Source: Cutaneotrichosporon cavernicola
Lineage: Eukaryota; Basidiomycota; Tremellomycetes; Trichosporonales; Trichosporonaceae
Assembly: GCF_030864355.1 (NCBI RefSeq)
Contig: NC_083393.1
Location: 1,488,001-1,552,000 of the forward strand
Direction of reading: 5' to 3'
DNA: 64,000 nt
Within the stretch, counting starts at the first letter, position 1. Each line of letters begins with the position of its first letter. The position numbers and the translations under genes were made by a program. The notes beneath the pieces were generated by a model. It was given only the letters and a program-made list of their open reading frames with translations. It was not told the DNA's origin and searched no databases. Positions 43,796-54,090 of this stretch are shown in pieces.

Positions 43796-45282
43796 CTAGT
43801 GCCCGGGTTCCATCTTCTTGCTGTCCTTCTCGGCTGCCGGACCGAGGAGCTTCTGCTGCGTCTGGCGGGCAAATTCGGCGCTCTCCTCGCGTGTAAAGCC
43901 CGGCATCGACCCGCGAACCTCGGGTGACGCCTCGGCAAGGGCGAAGGGGTTAAAGTCGTGCTTCTGGTCGAGGTTGGCGAGGGAGTGGTTGACGAAACGG
44001 TGAGTTGCCTCGTCGGCGCGCACCGCACGGATCACGTCGAACAGTGTGGCATCAGGCGACATGCGCCAGTAGTCGATGGCGATCTGGGGGGCTGGCTTGT
44101 TGTCCCACTCAGGAAGGAGGCCGTGCTGCATGTCCTCGATGCAGTGGGTGTATGTACGTACGGCCTCTTCTTCGAGCGCGCCAACGAAGCGGTGCGCCGT
44201 CTTAGGCGCAAAGAGGTATGTGAGGAAGAAGACGTTGTAGAATACGCCCTGGGCGGCCAAGACGAGCGCTCGCGTAAACAATGTCGGCTGCGAGACGGTC
44301 AGGAAGGTGAGGAGGTGCATGCGCTCGTTCTCGGCCTCCTCGAGCAGCGTGTGGATCCAGCCGCCGTCGCGACGCATCAGGCGAAGCGAGCGGAGATGGC
44401 GGAGCGTACCGGCTACCATGCCGGGTACGCCGGCAATGCTCTCGAGCAGGATGATGCGGAGGAGCCACTGCTTGTCCGAGAGGACTTGGTTCTTGGCGCG
44501 CAGCTCGGCGACAGGGATGGGACGCTGAGCCAGCACTTCCTTCGGGATGTCCTTGGCGATGTAGCCGGTGAACAGGTCGAACGTGCGGCGAAGGATTTTA
44601 ACGATGCCGTGAGCGGCCTTGTCGCTCAACGTCTGGGGGGTGCGCTCGACGACCTTGACGCTGTCGAGCTCGGTGTTGGTGTAGATGGGGTTCATGAGCG
44701 TCCATGCACCCTGGGACGAGGAGAGGAGGTCGTTGACTTCGTGTTCGGGGTCTGGGGTTAGGGTACGTCCTACGACGGGAGTGCCAAGGAAGGAAGTAAG
44801 GAAGCAAGTAACAGGTTGGTAGGGGAGAGTACAGTATTATTCAAGCCGGTCTACTCACTGACGTTGTACGCCCCCTCGGCACCCCTTCCACCACCAACCA
44901 CAAACTGCCCTTCCTCCTTCTGCGCCACATCGGGACGGAGGGCAGTAGTATTCGAGTGTGCCCTCACGTCCGCCACTCGACTGCCGTGCTTGAGCCCTGT
45001 AGCGTGCTCAGAAGAAGGGATGGAGAGGTTGGACATGAGGGTAGAGTGTGCGCGTCCGGCTGCGACCGCGGCAGAAGTAGCACAAGTCGGGGCATGGCGG
45101 GTGCGTGGCCGGACCTCGGTTGCGGTGGCGGCTGCGGACTGGAGCGAGCGGATTGACAGTGACGGAGGCGGCGTTGGGATGGGATGGAGCGCTGCGTTAG
45201 GAAGGGCGAGGGGCAGGTGGCGCAGAGAGGAGGTAGCGCGCAGGCCGACTGGAGAGAGGCGGGTTGCTGTGAGGAGGGACAT
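43796..45282 (-). CDS. AOX1: Mitochondrial alternative oxidase
   Basis: Cyanide-insensitive ubiquinol oxidase of the inner membrane; it bypasses complexes III and IV. Exons on the minus strand are 44859-45282 and 43796-44751 (459 aa), with a 107-nt intron. The N-terminus MSLLTATRLSPVGLRATSSLRHL is a mitochondrial targeting sequence within a long Ala/Ser/Arg-rich leader of about 140 residues. All four di-iron helices are visible: LLESIAGVPG, LLEEAENERMHLL near residue 280, GALEEEAVRTYTH and RADEATHRFVNHS. HCIEDM and LPEWDN are also present. The C-terminus ends in a polar tail. No second AOX is in the window. Confidence 0.96.
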
Positions 45283-46596
45283 TGTGTCCAATGTTATGTA
45301 CTGGGTACTGGTGAGTCTGAGTCCTTACTGACTGGTGAGTGAGTGATGGGGTGATGGGGTGATGGGAAGCGATGGGAACCGCGTTCTTATAAGTATGTGA
45401 ATGTGAATGAGGCCGGAATGAGCCGAGGGCAATGTGAGATGTGAGAGGACTAGAGACTGAGACGACGCCAGAGAGACGTAGTCGGAATGAAATGGACAAA
45501 CGCCACTTGCGCAACTGAGGGCTGTCTTGACCGAGGTTTTGGTTTACTGGTTTACAACTCCGTCACCCAGAGAGGGAGGAAGGTATGTCACAACTTGCCG
45601 CCGGCAACTTGGTAGCATCTTTCGTCCCTGATTTGATTCCTACCACCACCATTCGTCCTCCCCACCATCCCCTTTGCCCCACCATCCTCTTTGCCCACTA
45701 CATCGTCCCACCTCATCCATCCCCATGCATAGCATCACCTAATACAGGTCGAGTCGAGGTTGGCGCTGGGTACACTTGGATACATCCCCGTGGAAGTGGG
45801 GCGTACAGTGCGGAATATGCGGAAGGAGGTCGGAAGAGACCGCGGCTCGGAAAAGGTCGGAACGCGTCACGGGTATCTGTAATGCCTATCTGGTATGCGA
45901 TGCGATGCGATGCATGACTCGGACTTGGACTCGACGTGAGGACTGTAGCGGGTAGTACTTGCCAGCGTCTGCGCGTTATGCTACGCGTGAGATTTGGTTT
46001 AGCGATGGACTGAGAAGCGACCTGGGTTAGCCCCCAGCCGCGTGCGAGCAATCGAAGAATCGAATCCAAGACCGCGTCGGGTACACCAGCCCGTCTCTAT
46101 CCTTCTGACCGTCTCTGTCATCCGTGAGCGTAAACATACACATACACAGATACACGATATTGCTATACGCTATACTGTCAACCAGGCTGCGTTGCATCAC
46201 TGAATGGGTTAGCGGCGACGCCCGGATTCCGAACTGGACAGCCAGAATACGGACGGCGAAACTATGACCGTGGATAACAGATGCAGGGATCACAAATACA
46301 TCACACATCACAGATAGTATCACCGATGCAGAACGTGGACTCGCAGTTGAGTCGTCATCGGTGTCCGGGACGGTGTCTGCGGATGTCTTTTTCAGAGACC
46401 GAGTGGCGTCACTTGTCACGGGTTCCCCGTGCGATCCGTACGGGCCCGATAAGATTTCTTGCAAACGGTCTGTAATTTTGGCCACTCGGGCAACCAGATG
46501 ATTCTCGAGTGCACTGTTTACATGTGTGCATGTGCTAGATATCCAGCTGCCATCATTGCACATAGTCTCCCATACTCCTAAGCCACCTTGGGATCC
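45283..46596. other. 1.3 kb gap between AOX promoter and the TFIIIC-like gene
   Basis: The AOX promoter (plus-strand coordinates 45283 upwards) has GGGTGATGG repeats at 45345-45375. The open frames at 45585-45917 (+) and 46027-46563 (-) show no recognisable protein. The latter lies directly downstream of the TFIIIC-like stop and is more likely 3' flank. Nothing else was seen. Confidence 0.4.
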
Positions 46597-49500
46597 TTAC
46601 ACAGGCCGCGCCCACCGCCCGCCACACATCACACACGCCACCGCCGCATCAAGTGCCGTCTGCGCGAGACTCAAACTAGCTACGCTCTCCTTCTCCTGCC
46701 GTCCCCAAGAGGACGGCACACGCGACACTGCGGGACATACCGTGCAGATGCGGTACTCTGGCGTAGTGATGAGCAATCGGGTGACGCTGCATCGTTCTGA
46801 TGTTAGTAAAAGTTTCGTGCCTCCCGTTGCCAGTTGCCAGTTGCCGGCGGCAGCTGACCGCACGTGTACTGTGCGGCACCTTGCCGCCAAGGTACCCTCC
46901 ACGTGCACGCTCGACACGTCCTTGCGACTACTCACCCCAGTCGTGGCCCTTTGCACACACGGCAGTGCCGGAGGCAAATTCAATCGTGTCGCCACAGGCT
47001 GGACACTGGCCAGCGGCTACTGCGCCATCGGCAAGTTGGGCGACGAACATAGCGTCATCCTCGCCAATGTCGGTTCCCGCCCACTTTGCCATGGATTCCG
47101 CAAGCGCGAGCTGGATCGCGTCCTGTAGCTTAAGGGAGGCGCCACGGAACTCTGGTGCAAGGGGTGGCCAAGCGCGCTAGAGTCAGCCAAAGGTGAAGAG
47201 CATTCCGTGCGATCCGTGCTGGTAGGCTCGGAAGTGGACCGAGATAGGGCACAATAGCCGAGGCTTTGCGAATGAAACGAGTGAGAGCAAGTGGAGGTCT
47301 GGACCACGGACGCCCGCAGCAAGACCTCCACCTTCTCCCCCACGAGTTGCCGCCGGCCCCAGATTCAAGATTTGATCGACTCACCTCGCCCCATTGCGCC
47401 AACACCATGGTTAAGCGATACGTATCAAGCCAACCACCCCAGAAAATGTGCATTAGCGCGCGCCTCCCACCCTGGCCTTGATGACCGTGACTCTGGCTCG
47501 CGATTGCAATCCTCGGATCCTCATGGGGAGTCAGGAGGCCTAGCACTGCCACGCCCACTTGCGCGAAATCGCGTAGCGCAATCAAGCCCAGAAGGTGGGG
47601 CACGAGAACAGCTAAAGGCGAGCGGTCGAGCACTATTGTCAGTTTCTTCAATGTATTCTCTCACGAGCCGAGCCACTATTGCTTTCGGGCGGTCGACTCT
47701 GTCGTCCGCCCAGGTTGCTGTCAACTCAGCTCCCATCGCCTCCCGCACTGGCCTCTCCACCGTGCTGCCCACCACTGCTGCGTCACCACTCACGACTGGG
47801 GGAGTCCTCCAGCGCGCTCTTCAGCCGCTGCACGCGCGCATCCGCACCGTCCGGCGCCAGATCCGCTACTACAAAGTCGAAAGCGCGGTTCACTTCAGTC
47901 GCGTTGTCAAGGTTGTGAAAGTTGACGGGTCTGGATGGGTAAGCTTTTCCGTTTGGATCATGCTAACACACTCAGCAATCCAGGCAGCAATGTCTCCAGT
48001 CGCACCTGTGGCAGCGTAACCCCCCGTATTGGCCGTGAGCTCGCGGTCAGTCTGGGCGAGGAACGTGCGTCGCCGTTTCTTTCGACCGTCAAGGAAGACG
48101 TCGCGCGCCGAGAGAGTGAGCCGTAGCGACTCGTCGCACAACTGGTGTGGAGAAGAGAAGATGTCCGTGATGACGTGGTGTGATAAGCTTGATAGCACAA
48201 TGTGAAGCGTGTGCGGGGCGACAAAATGGATGTCTGCGTGAGCTGGATCCTGTCAGATGGGGTAAGCTCACCCATCGCCTGGCCGAGCGCATTGCAGCCG
48301 GCCCAGTTGCCGACGCGTTCAAGGCGTATTGTTTTGGGCGCGTCCCCGGACGTCGACCAGATAGAAACGGTGCCGGGTTTGGTCATTACAAGTGTGTCAT
48401 CCTGCTGTCAGCCCGTTCTAGACTGCACACGACACGAACAGTGATCCACTTCATGGCGTTGACGGTGCGTTTATCTGGCTGAACAACGGTCGAGAACGAC
48501 CCGACCGTGAGGTCCCATGTGCCGCTCCTCGCATAGGCCTTGCGTGTAACAGCAAGTACGCAAACGCCACCATCGGACGTGGCTGCTGCGAGCTGCGCGA
48601 CGCCTGCCGTCAGCTTATCCTACTGCTTGTAGCTTACAAGTCTCGTCGTCTACGATCCGCCACGGCGACCACGTCACCTCGGTCGCAAACGGGCGCGGCA
48701 GATACACAGCCGTGAGGTGCGTAAATCCGCCGTCGTACGCCCACAGTTCCACGCCGCCCGCCCTGTTCCCAAGAGCCAGTACACTCCCATCGATGCCGAG
48801 CATGGTCGGCAGGGGAGTGGGTGGGGACCACTCCATAGCCGTCTTGCGCATATGCAGCATGCCCGCCAGCGTGGGACTGGGGCCCTCGATTTCGCCGTCG
48901 CCGAGCACCTGGACCGTCGCGCGCGACAGGTCGGCAATCTATATATCAGCTTTACCATGCACTAACCTACCTCGCTCCAGGCCTGGTTATATGCGTCTTC
49001 GGGGGCGTGCACGCTCGCTACGCCGTGGTTGCTCAGCACGACCAGCAGAGCTCCACCAAGCGCATTCAGCCCCGACGGTGACCACACCGCGGCGCGCATC
49101 AACCTATCGCGGTCCGCCACAACCCCAGTCACCTCATCTACTGTCAGCTCTTTTCACCGCCCTTTCATCCTGTTACTCACCGCCAAGCCCCGTCCATCCG
49201 TACTCGTCATCACTCCCTTTTTCCTTGGATACAGCGGCAGTAACCCACCACCGCACCTCAAACGGGCTACGCGCAAGCACATGCGTCGCCTGCTCGGGCA
49301 AGTCGACGTGGATCGTATCGTCGTCATCATCCTCTTCCTCCTTGACAATACGCGCGGCCGGATTCAGGGAACGGTGCAGCGCCAGGTCGAGCTGCACCGA
49401 CGGCGAAGCCAGCGTTGTTGTGAGGTACGGAGTCTGGCGTCAGCTTTGGATAATCCGGAGGTCAAGCTCACAGCAACAGTAACGGCTTGCCGCGTTACGA

Positions 49501-49615
49501 GGAGGAGCTGCCCGTCGTCGTTCCAAGCCATGTTGCGGCGCGAGTAAGCTGCTGCCACGCCGGCTAGGGAGCGTGAAGACAGGATGCGCGGGAGCTTGCG
49601 GGTCTCCATGACCAT
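46597..49615 (-). CDS. TFIIIC 90-kDa-like subunit (TFIIIC delta N-terminus plus zinc finger)
   Basis: TFIIIC binds the B box of tRNA genes for Pol III. The N-terminal part is a beta-propeller-like region; its exons on the minus strand are 49472-49615, 49181-49433, 48971-49137, 48638-48938, 48440-48603, 48272-48401 and 47972-48233, then one starting at 47930. The introns here are 32-43 nt. Telling strings are AAVWSPSGL, GALLVVLSNHGVASVHAP and MEWSPPTPLPTMLGIDG. The C-terminus has the TFIIIC zinc finger: GQCPACGDTIEFAS, CAKGHDW, then after an intron (46797-46935) RCSVTRLLITTPEYRICTVC and CVMCGGRWARPV, ending at 46597. The middle (47130-47800) changes frame two or three times and I could not settle its exons; coding text includes RVDRPKAIVARLV and LALAESMAKWAG. 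Gene identity is good, the middle model weak. Confidence 0.75.
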
Positions 49616-50361
49616 GACCTTGACGGGGGTGAGGTGTTGCAAAGTGTGTGGAATTTGCGTAATGTGTCAACAAAACAAGTCAAGAGCGGCTGTTCGAGAC
49701 GCTGCCGCTGCTTGATTATTGCATTCCACGTGGATTATTTAAAAGGGTATCCTGGTATCTAACCCAAGACAATGCGGCGACTCTTGGACAGAAACACAAC
49801 CGCCGACCGCGGAGAGCCCAGACTCAGAAGTACATTTCAGTTAGGGATGCACAGCCACATTACTGCGCCCCACAGTGATCGCAGAGTAATTTTGGTTTAA
49901 CTCTCTCATTCTAATTGTAAACTGAGCGTGGACGTACGTAGACTACAAACCGCATTCTTGTTGATTCAGTTACAAGACGGCCTAGTGGTTTCAAGCACAG
50001 CCAGGCCCACAAAAGCGGACCGCGCCGATAGGCCTTTTGTCTCACGTCTGAAGATTGTGTACATTTGATTATGCTCTTGTGGATTGTCCAACATGGCCAA
50101 GAGAGATGTATGAATCATCATTCCATCGGAGCGAAAGTAACCGAGCAGAGTGGCGCCCTTTAGTGCGTAGCTCGTAGCTCGCAGCCCGTAGCTCGCACAC
50201 GGCAAACCGCAGTTGGAAGGGTCTAGTTCTACTTGGCTGACGCAGGCCCTTGCCATTTCCATTCATAAACGCTGGTCGGATCACCCATCTTCACTCTTTC
50301 CTTTTCCTTCCTCCATCTCGCATCTCACATCTCACATCTCACATCTCACTACTACTCGGTC
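49616..50361. other. Divergent promoter region, TFIIIC-like gene and GPI protein gene
   Basis: About 750 bp between outward-facing ATGs. It contains TAGCTCG(T/C)AGC repeats at 50163-50195 and a CATCTCACATCTCACATCTCA leader repeat at 50318-50347, just before the GPI protein start. No gene was seen. Confidence 0.5.
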
Positions 50362-51397
50362 ATGAAACTCACCATTGCCGCTGCTGCCCTCGCCCTCGTC
50401 GCAGGTGCCAACGCGTGAGCCTTCTCCTCTCAACCTCCACCTCCACCTACACTTCGCCCGACTTGCACCTTCCCCCAGCCCCTTCCCCCAGCCCACTGAC
50501 CGCAGCCAATTCTCCATCGCTGGCCTCTCGACGGGCTGCACCACCACCTTTGCGGGCTTCATCCTCGGCAACCTGAGCTCGTGCCTCCAAGTCACGGCGC
50601 TCCTTCCCGTCATCAACAGTGGGGGCAACAGCTCGGTCGTGTCCCCCCTCAACGGTTACCTCACCTCCCTGTGCGCGAGTAGCACGCCCACGTGCACCAA
50701 CGCGAGCCTCACGACCGCGGCTAGCCAAGTGCGCAGTGGGTGCACGCAGGAGTTGGCGGACCCCGCGAGCATTCCCAACCTCTTCCTGACCATTGTGGAC
50801 AACTACACCCCGATCAAGGCGGCTGCGTGCTCGAAGAACGAGACGTGAGTGGACCCTGGAGTGTGATGGGAGTTGTAAACTTGGCCTCAGCACCTTGGAG
50901 AGCGCTTCACCTTGGAGAGCGCTTTGGACCTGCTGACATCAGTAACAACGAGTTCTGTGCGTCGGACGCCATCAACACGATCCAGAACGTCTCAGGCACC
51001 GAGGTGACCTTCAACACGGTTACCTCGCTGCTCGGCGGCAACGGGGACGTCGCGTCTACTCTGCAGCAGGTGCTCGGGACTGGCGAGCTCTGCACCGGCT
51101 GTGTGGCAGGGTGAGTCGCATTGGCCTCAAAATATGAGGATGAAGGCTGACAGCAGGATCTACCACGCGGCGCTCGAGGTCAACAGCACCATTGCAACCT
51201 CGTCAATCGGCCAGGCCGTCACCGGGCAGTGCGGCGCCGACTTTGGCATGAACATCACTGGCGTGAGCATGCCGTCGGCAGCCGCGCCGAGCGCGAGCCA
51301 GTCGGCCCAGAGCACGAAGCCCGCCAGCGGCGCGCTCGCCATGACCGGGAGTGCTGGGGCGCTGGCCGCCGCTGCGCTCGCCGTTGCGCTTCTCTAA
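50362..51397 (+). CDS. Secreted GPI-anchored cysteine-containing protein
   Basis: Exons are 50362-50414, 50506-50844, 50943-51110 and 51157-51397 (266 aa); all joins keep the frame. The signal peptide MKLTIAAAALALVAGANA ends at the first intron, so it is encoded by its own exon. The mature part has about ten cysteines in short pairs (STGCTTTF, LSSCLQV, SLCASSTPTCTN, ELCTGCVAG) and several N-glycosylation sequons (NLS, NSS, NAS, NVS, NST). A Ser/Ala-rich stretch precedes a hydrophobic C-terminus (ALAMTGSAGALAAAALAVAL) typical of GPI addition. It is probably located at the plasma membrane or wall. No named family was recognised. Confidence 0.82.
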
Positions 51398-51492
51398 GAC
51401 TGTACGGACTGTGCCCATGCAGACTGTAGGCGGGCTGTAGACTCATCTAGTTCGAGTTGGAAACCTTTGCTTCATGTTTCCTGGGGGAGGCG

Positions 51493-52293
51493 ATGCTAAC
51501 CCCGCATCCTACCCCGCCTCCACCTGCCCACCCCGACCTGACTGGTGGAGGTAGAGATCCGTTCGTCAACATGCTTCTCCAACGCCAACCCGCCAAACTG
51601 TCTCGACTCCAGCACGACGCTCCGCCGCCGCCAGGTTGGCCCGAGGGGGTAACTTACCTCACTCGGCCACGTCTCTCTCCAACTTTCCCGGCAGAACTCG
51701 TACCATTGCTTTACTCGTCTCCCACTCCCACTTCTTGTTCCAAATTCGCCCCCCACCCGACCACCCATCCACCAACACTGTCAATCAAGATAGTCAACAG
51801 TCCAGGACACCCTGCACATGGCCAGCACTCTCTGGTCGCCCACAAAAGGATTGCAGCAAAAACCCTCCTGATTCCATACCTCGGCATCATCCATGCCGAC
51901 TATACGAGTGTCGCTGGAGCTCGTGTTGATCGATCCGGGCAACCGACGGTGGGGGGACACGAGGAGAGCGACTATGATTTGAGTCTAGTGCGGCTGAGCG
52001 CGAGTGATATGCGGAACCCGTTTAGGGAGAGCGCACCTGTGCCGAGCGATGACGGAGACGAGCACAACCCTCTACACGTGTCGATTGGTGTGGACGCCGC
52101 GCACGCAGGTAACGCCGCGCGATTCGTGAACGATTTTCGGGGCATTGCCATGGCGCCTAATGCCGAGTTCCGCCTGGCAAGGGGCCAAGGAGGCGAAGCA
52201 AGGATGGAAGTGTGGAGTACGCGCCGCATCGACAAGGGGGAAGAGGTATTAGTCTCGTACGGCAAGGGCTGGTGGGGTGCGCGCAAGTCTTAA
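51493..52293 (+). CDS. SET domain protein
   Basis: Single exon, 266 aa from the first ATG; a second in-frame ATG at 51571 could also serve. The SET fold is seen in the C-terminal half: HSLVAHKRIAAKTLLIPYLG matches the first SET strand region, GNAARFVNDFRG is the counterpart of the NHxxxPN-type motif, and EVWSTRRIDKGEEVLVSYGKGWW is the C-terminal part with the cofactor-site Tyr. It looks like a small lysine methyltransferase; no chromatin-reader domain and no post-SET cysteines are seen. The stop lies only 28 bp from the stop of the converging epimerase gene, so the 3' UTRs probably overlap. Confidence 0.8.
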   Translation: MLTPHPTPPPPAHPDLTGGGRDPFVNMLLQRQPAKLSRLQHDAPPPPGWPEGVTYLTRPRLSPTFPAELVPLLYSSPTPTSCSKFAPHPTTHPPTLSIKIVNSPGHPAHGQHSLVAHKRIAAKTLLIPYLGIIHADYTSVAGARVDRSGQPTVGGHEESDYDLSLVRLSASDMRNPFRESAPVPSDDGDEHNPLHVSIGVDAAHAGNAARFVNDFRGIAMAPNAEFRLARGQGGEARMEVWSTRRIDKGEEVLVSYGKGWWGARKS

Positions 52294-52321
52294 TTCTTGA
52301 CTGTATGCATAGTCTCTACCT

Positions 52322-53569
52322 CTACTTTGCCAGTGCGAGCTCGTCCTTGAAATCCTGGACGGCTGCCGAGAACCCACTCTCCACATGATCAACCACGAAG
52401 CCCTGCTTGACCTCTGCGCTCGAGTCGTAGTCTCCAGCCCACGTCTCGCAGATGGCAATAACAGCGGGATCCTTTTTATATTCGACCAGCTTGACGCCCT
52501 CGTCGCCAGCATGCTGTTTGAGAGCTGCCAGGATTTGGCGCGGCGTAACCCGGATTCCGGGGATGTTGATGCTCCTATCGCCCTTGCCAAACTTGATATT
52601 CTCGGCAGGCATGCACAGTCCCCAGACAATGTTACGGAATACCGTCTTGGCTCGGGAGAGGTATACGGGCATATTGTCGAGCATGGGGTCGGCCTCGGAC
52701 TCGGCGATGGGACAAACGCTAGGGATGCCTTGGAGGGGTTCGCGAATGAGACCGGAAATAAACGATGAGGCGGCAGTCGAGGGCGCCCCCGTACGGATTG
52801 CGACTGTTGGAAGGCGGCACGACCGCGTGTCCAAGTATCCCCTGCGCCCGTAGTCGTAGGCATACAACTCGATAATCGTCTTCTCGACACCATATGACGT
52901 GCCCGGAATAATGGGCGTGTCGGCCGGAATCACTCGGTCAATAGGCTTACACTTGTCCCCTCCATAAACGGCGAGGGACGAGATGAAGACATAAGTCATG
53001 GGCTGGGAGAGGACAGCCTCCGAGTGTCGCCGGGCCGCCTTGAGGAGAGACACGTGGCTGTCGACGTTGACAGCGTAGCCCAGCTCAAAGTTTGCTTCAG
53101 AGCCGCCAGACATGATACCGCTGACGTTAGCCTTATCTTCTCCCTGATGGACGCACTGCAGAGCAATTAAACCGCCGACCTTTTCACCCTCGAAAAGGGC
53201 TTCGATCTGTGCCGTGTCGCCCAGGTCCGCCTTGACTACGCGCAGGCGCGGGTCGTCCGTCAGACGAGGCGGCTCGATAATGTCGGTCGTGATGATGCGG
53301 AGCTTCGGGTACAGGTTGAGCATGAGTTGGGTCACTTCGCGCCCGACGAAGCCTGGGGTTAGGGGGGACAGTGATGGGGGAGGGGTGGGGTTGGGTTGGG
53401 GATGGGAGGGAGGAGGGGAGGGAGGGAGGGGGAGGGTGGGAGGAGGGAGGGGGAGGGAAAGGGAGGGTGAGGAAAGCAGCCAGCACTCACCACCAGCACC
53501 GGTCAGCAGCACTGTCTCGATGTGCTGTGGCAGCTTGAGCGCGTCGTAGTTGAGGTATGCGTCGGACAT
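52322..53569 (-). CDS. NAD-dependent epimerase/dehydrogenase, D-erythronate dehydrogenase-like
   Basis: Extended SDR family. Exons on the minus strand are 53491-53569 and 52322-53352 (369 aa), with a 138-nt pyrimidine-rich intron that happens to be open in frame; reading through it would insert a nonsense Ser/Pro tract into the cofactor site. Spliced, the N-terminus gives VLLTGAGGFVGREV, a proper GxxGxxG NAD motif. Other features are VKADLGD, SSLAVYGG, the catalytic YGVEK (Tyr-x3-Lys) and RLPTVAIRTG. The general layout matches DenD-type enzymes that oxidise four-carbon sugar acids; the exact substrate is inferred. Confidence 0.88.
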   Translation of the reverse strand: MSDAYLNYDALKLPQHIETVLLTGAGGECWLLSSPSLSLPLPPPTLPLPPSPPPSHPQPNPTPPPSLSPLTPGFVGREVTQLMLNLYPKLRIITTDIIEPPRLTDDPRLRVVKADLGDTAQIEALFEGEKVGGLIALQCVHQGEDKANVSGIMSGGSEANFELGYAVNVDSHVSLLKAARRHSEAVLSQPMTYVFISSLAVYGGDKCKPIDRVIPADTPIIPGTSYGVEKTIIELYAYDYGRRGYLDTRSCRLPTVAIRTGAPSTAASSFISGLIREPLQGIPSVCPIAESEADPMLDNMPVYLSRAKTVFRNIVWGLCMPAENIKFGKGDRSINIPGIRVTPRQILAALKQHAGDEGVKLVEYKKDPAVIAICETWAGDYDSSAEVKQGFVVDHVESGFSAAVQDFKDELALAK

Positions 53570-54090
53570 GGTGTATTCGTGGGCAGTGGGCAACAGTGGG
53601 GAACACCATCTCGCTGATGAGCCACCAGCCCATATACATGTTGGGACGCTGGCGTTACCGCCTAATGCCGTTCCGGGACCCGGGCCGGTGCCGTCCGTTG
53701 CCGGTTGCCGGGTGAGCCAACCCGATGGGTATAGCCAAGGACGGTGGGTTGTTGGCGAGAACGCGCGATCCTTGGCTATCAGCTTGGTTATAGGATGGCC
53801 TGCTTGGTTATAGGATGGCTTGCTTGGTTATAGAGCTTGGTGTTGGCTATCTAGTGAGCCAAAGTCCATTCCGGCCTTGTTGGAATGGTGACGAAGATAC
53901 ATGTCAGAGGTGAATAAATGTACCACACTGTAGGTCCTTTTGTTTGATCCGTGTTGGCGATTGCAACCGCGACAGATGTACCGTCTCCCAACGAGTGTCA
54001 CTGTTAACCCAACCAGATGCTTGCTTCTGCCACTTTCCAAGCCCATGCCTTCACAGCCGATAACATGCAATGCACACTCTATAGTCACTG
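53570..54090. other. Intergenic region with a 20-bp triple repeat
   Basis: This is the epimerase promoter and the 3' flank of the SYLF gene. A 20-bp unit GCTTGGTTATAGGATGGC(C/T)T is repeated at 53782-53801, 53802-53821 and, partly, 53822-53840. No gene was seen. Confidence 0.6.

Noticed and set aside
46027..46563. 178-codon minus-strand frame after the TFIIIC-like gene
   Set aside because: No recognisable domain, unusual composition and a position directly downstream of another gene's stop. More likely 3' flank.
51450..51470. GTTCGAGTTGG as a possible tRNA B box
   Set aside because: No A box or stem pairing is found around it.
53353..53490. In-frame continuation of the epimerase through a Ser/Pro-rich segment
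   Set aside because: It has clean GTGAGT and CTAACCCCAG splice ends, and removing it restores TGAGGFVGRE, the NAD-binding motif. It is an intron.
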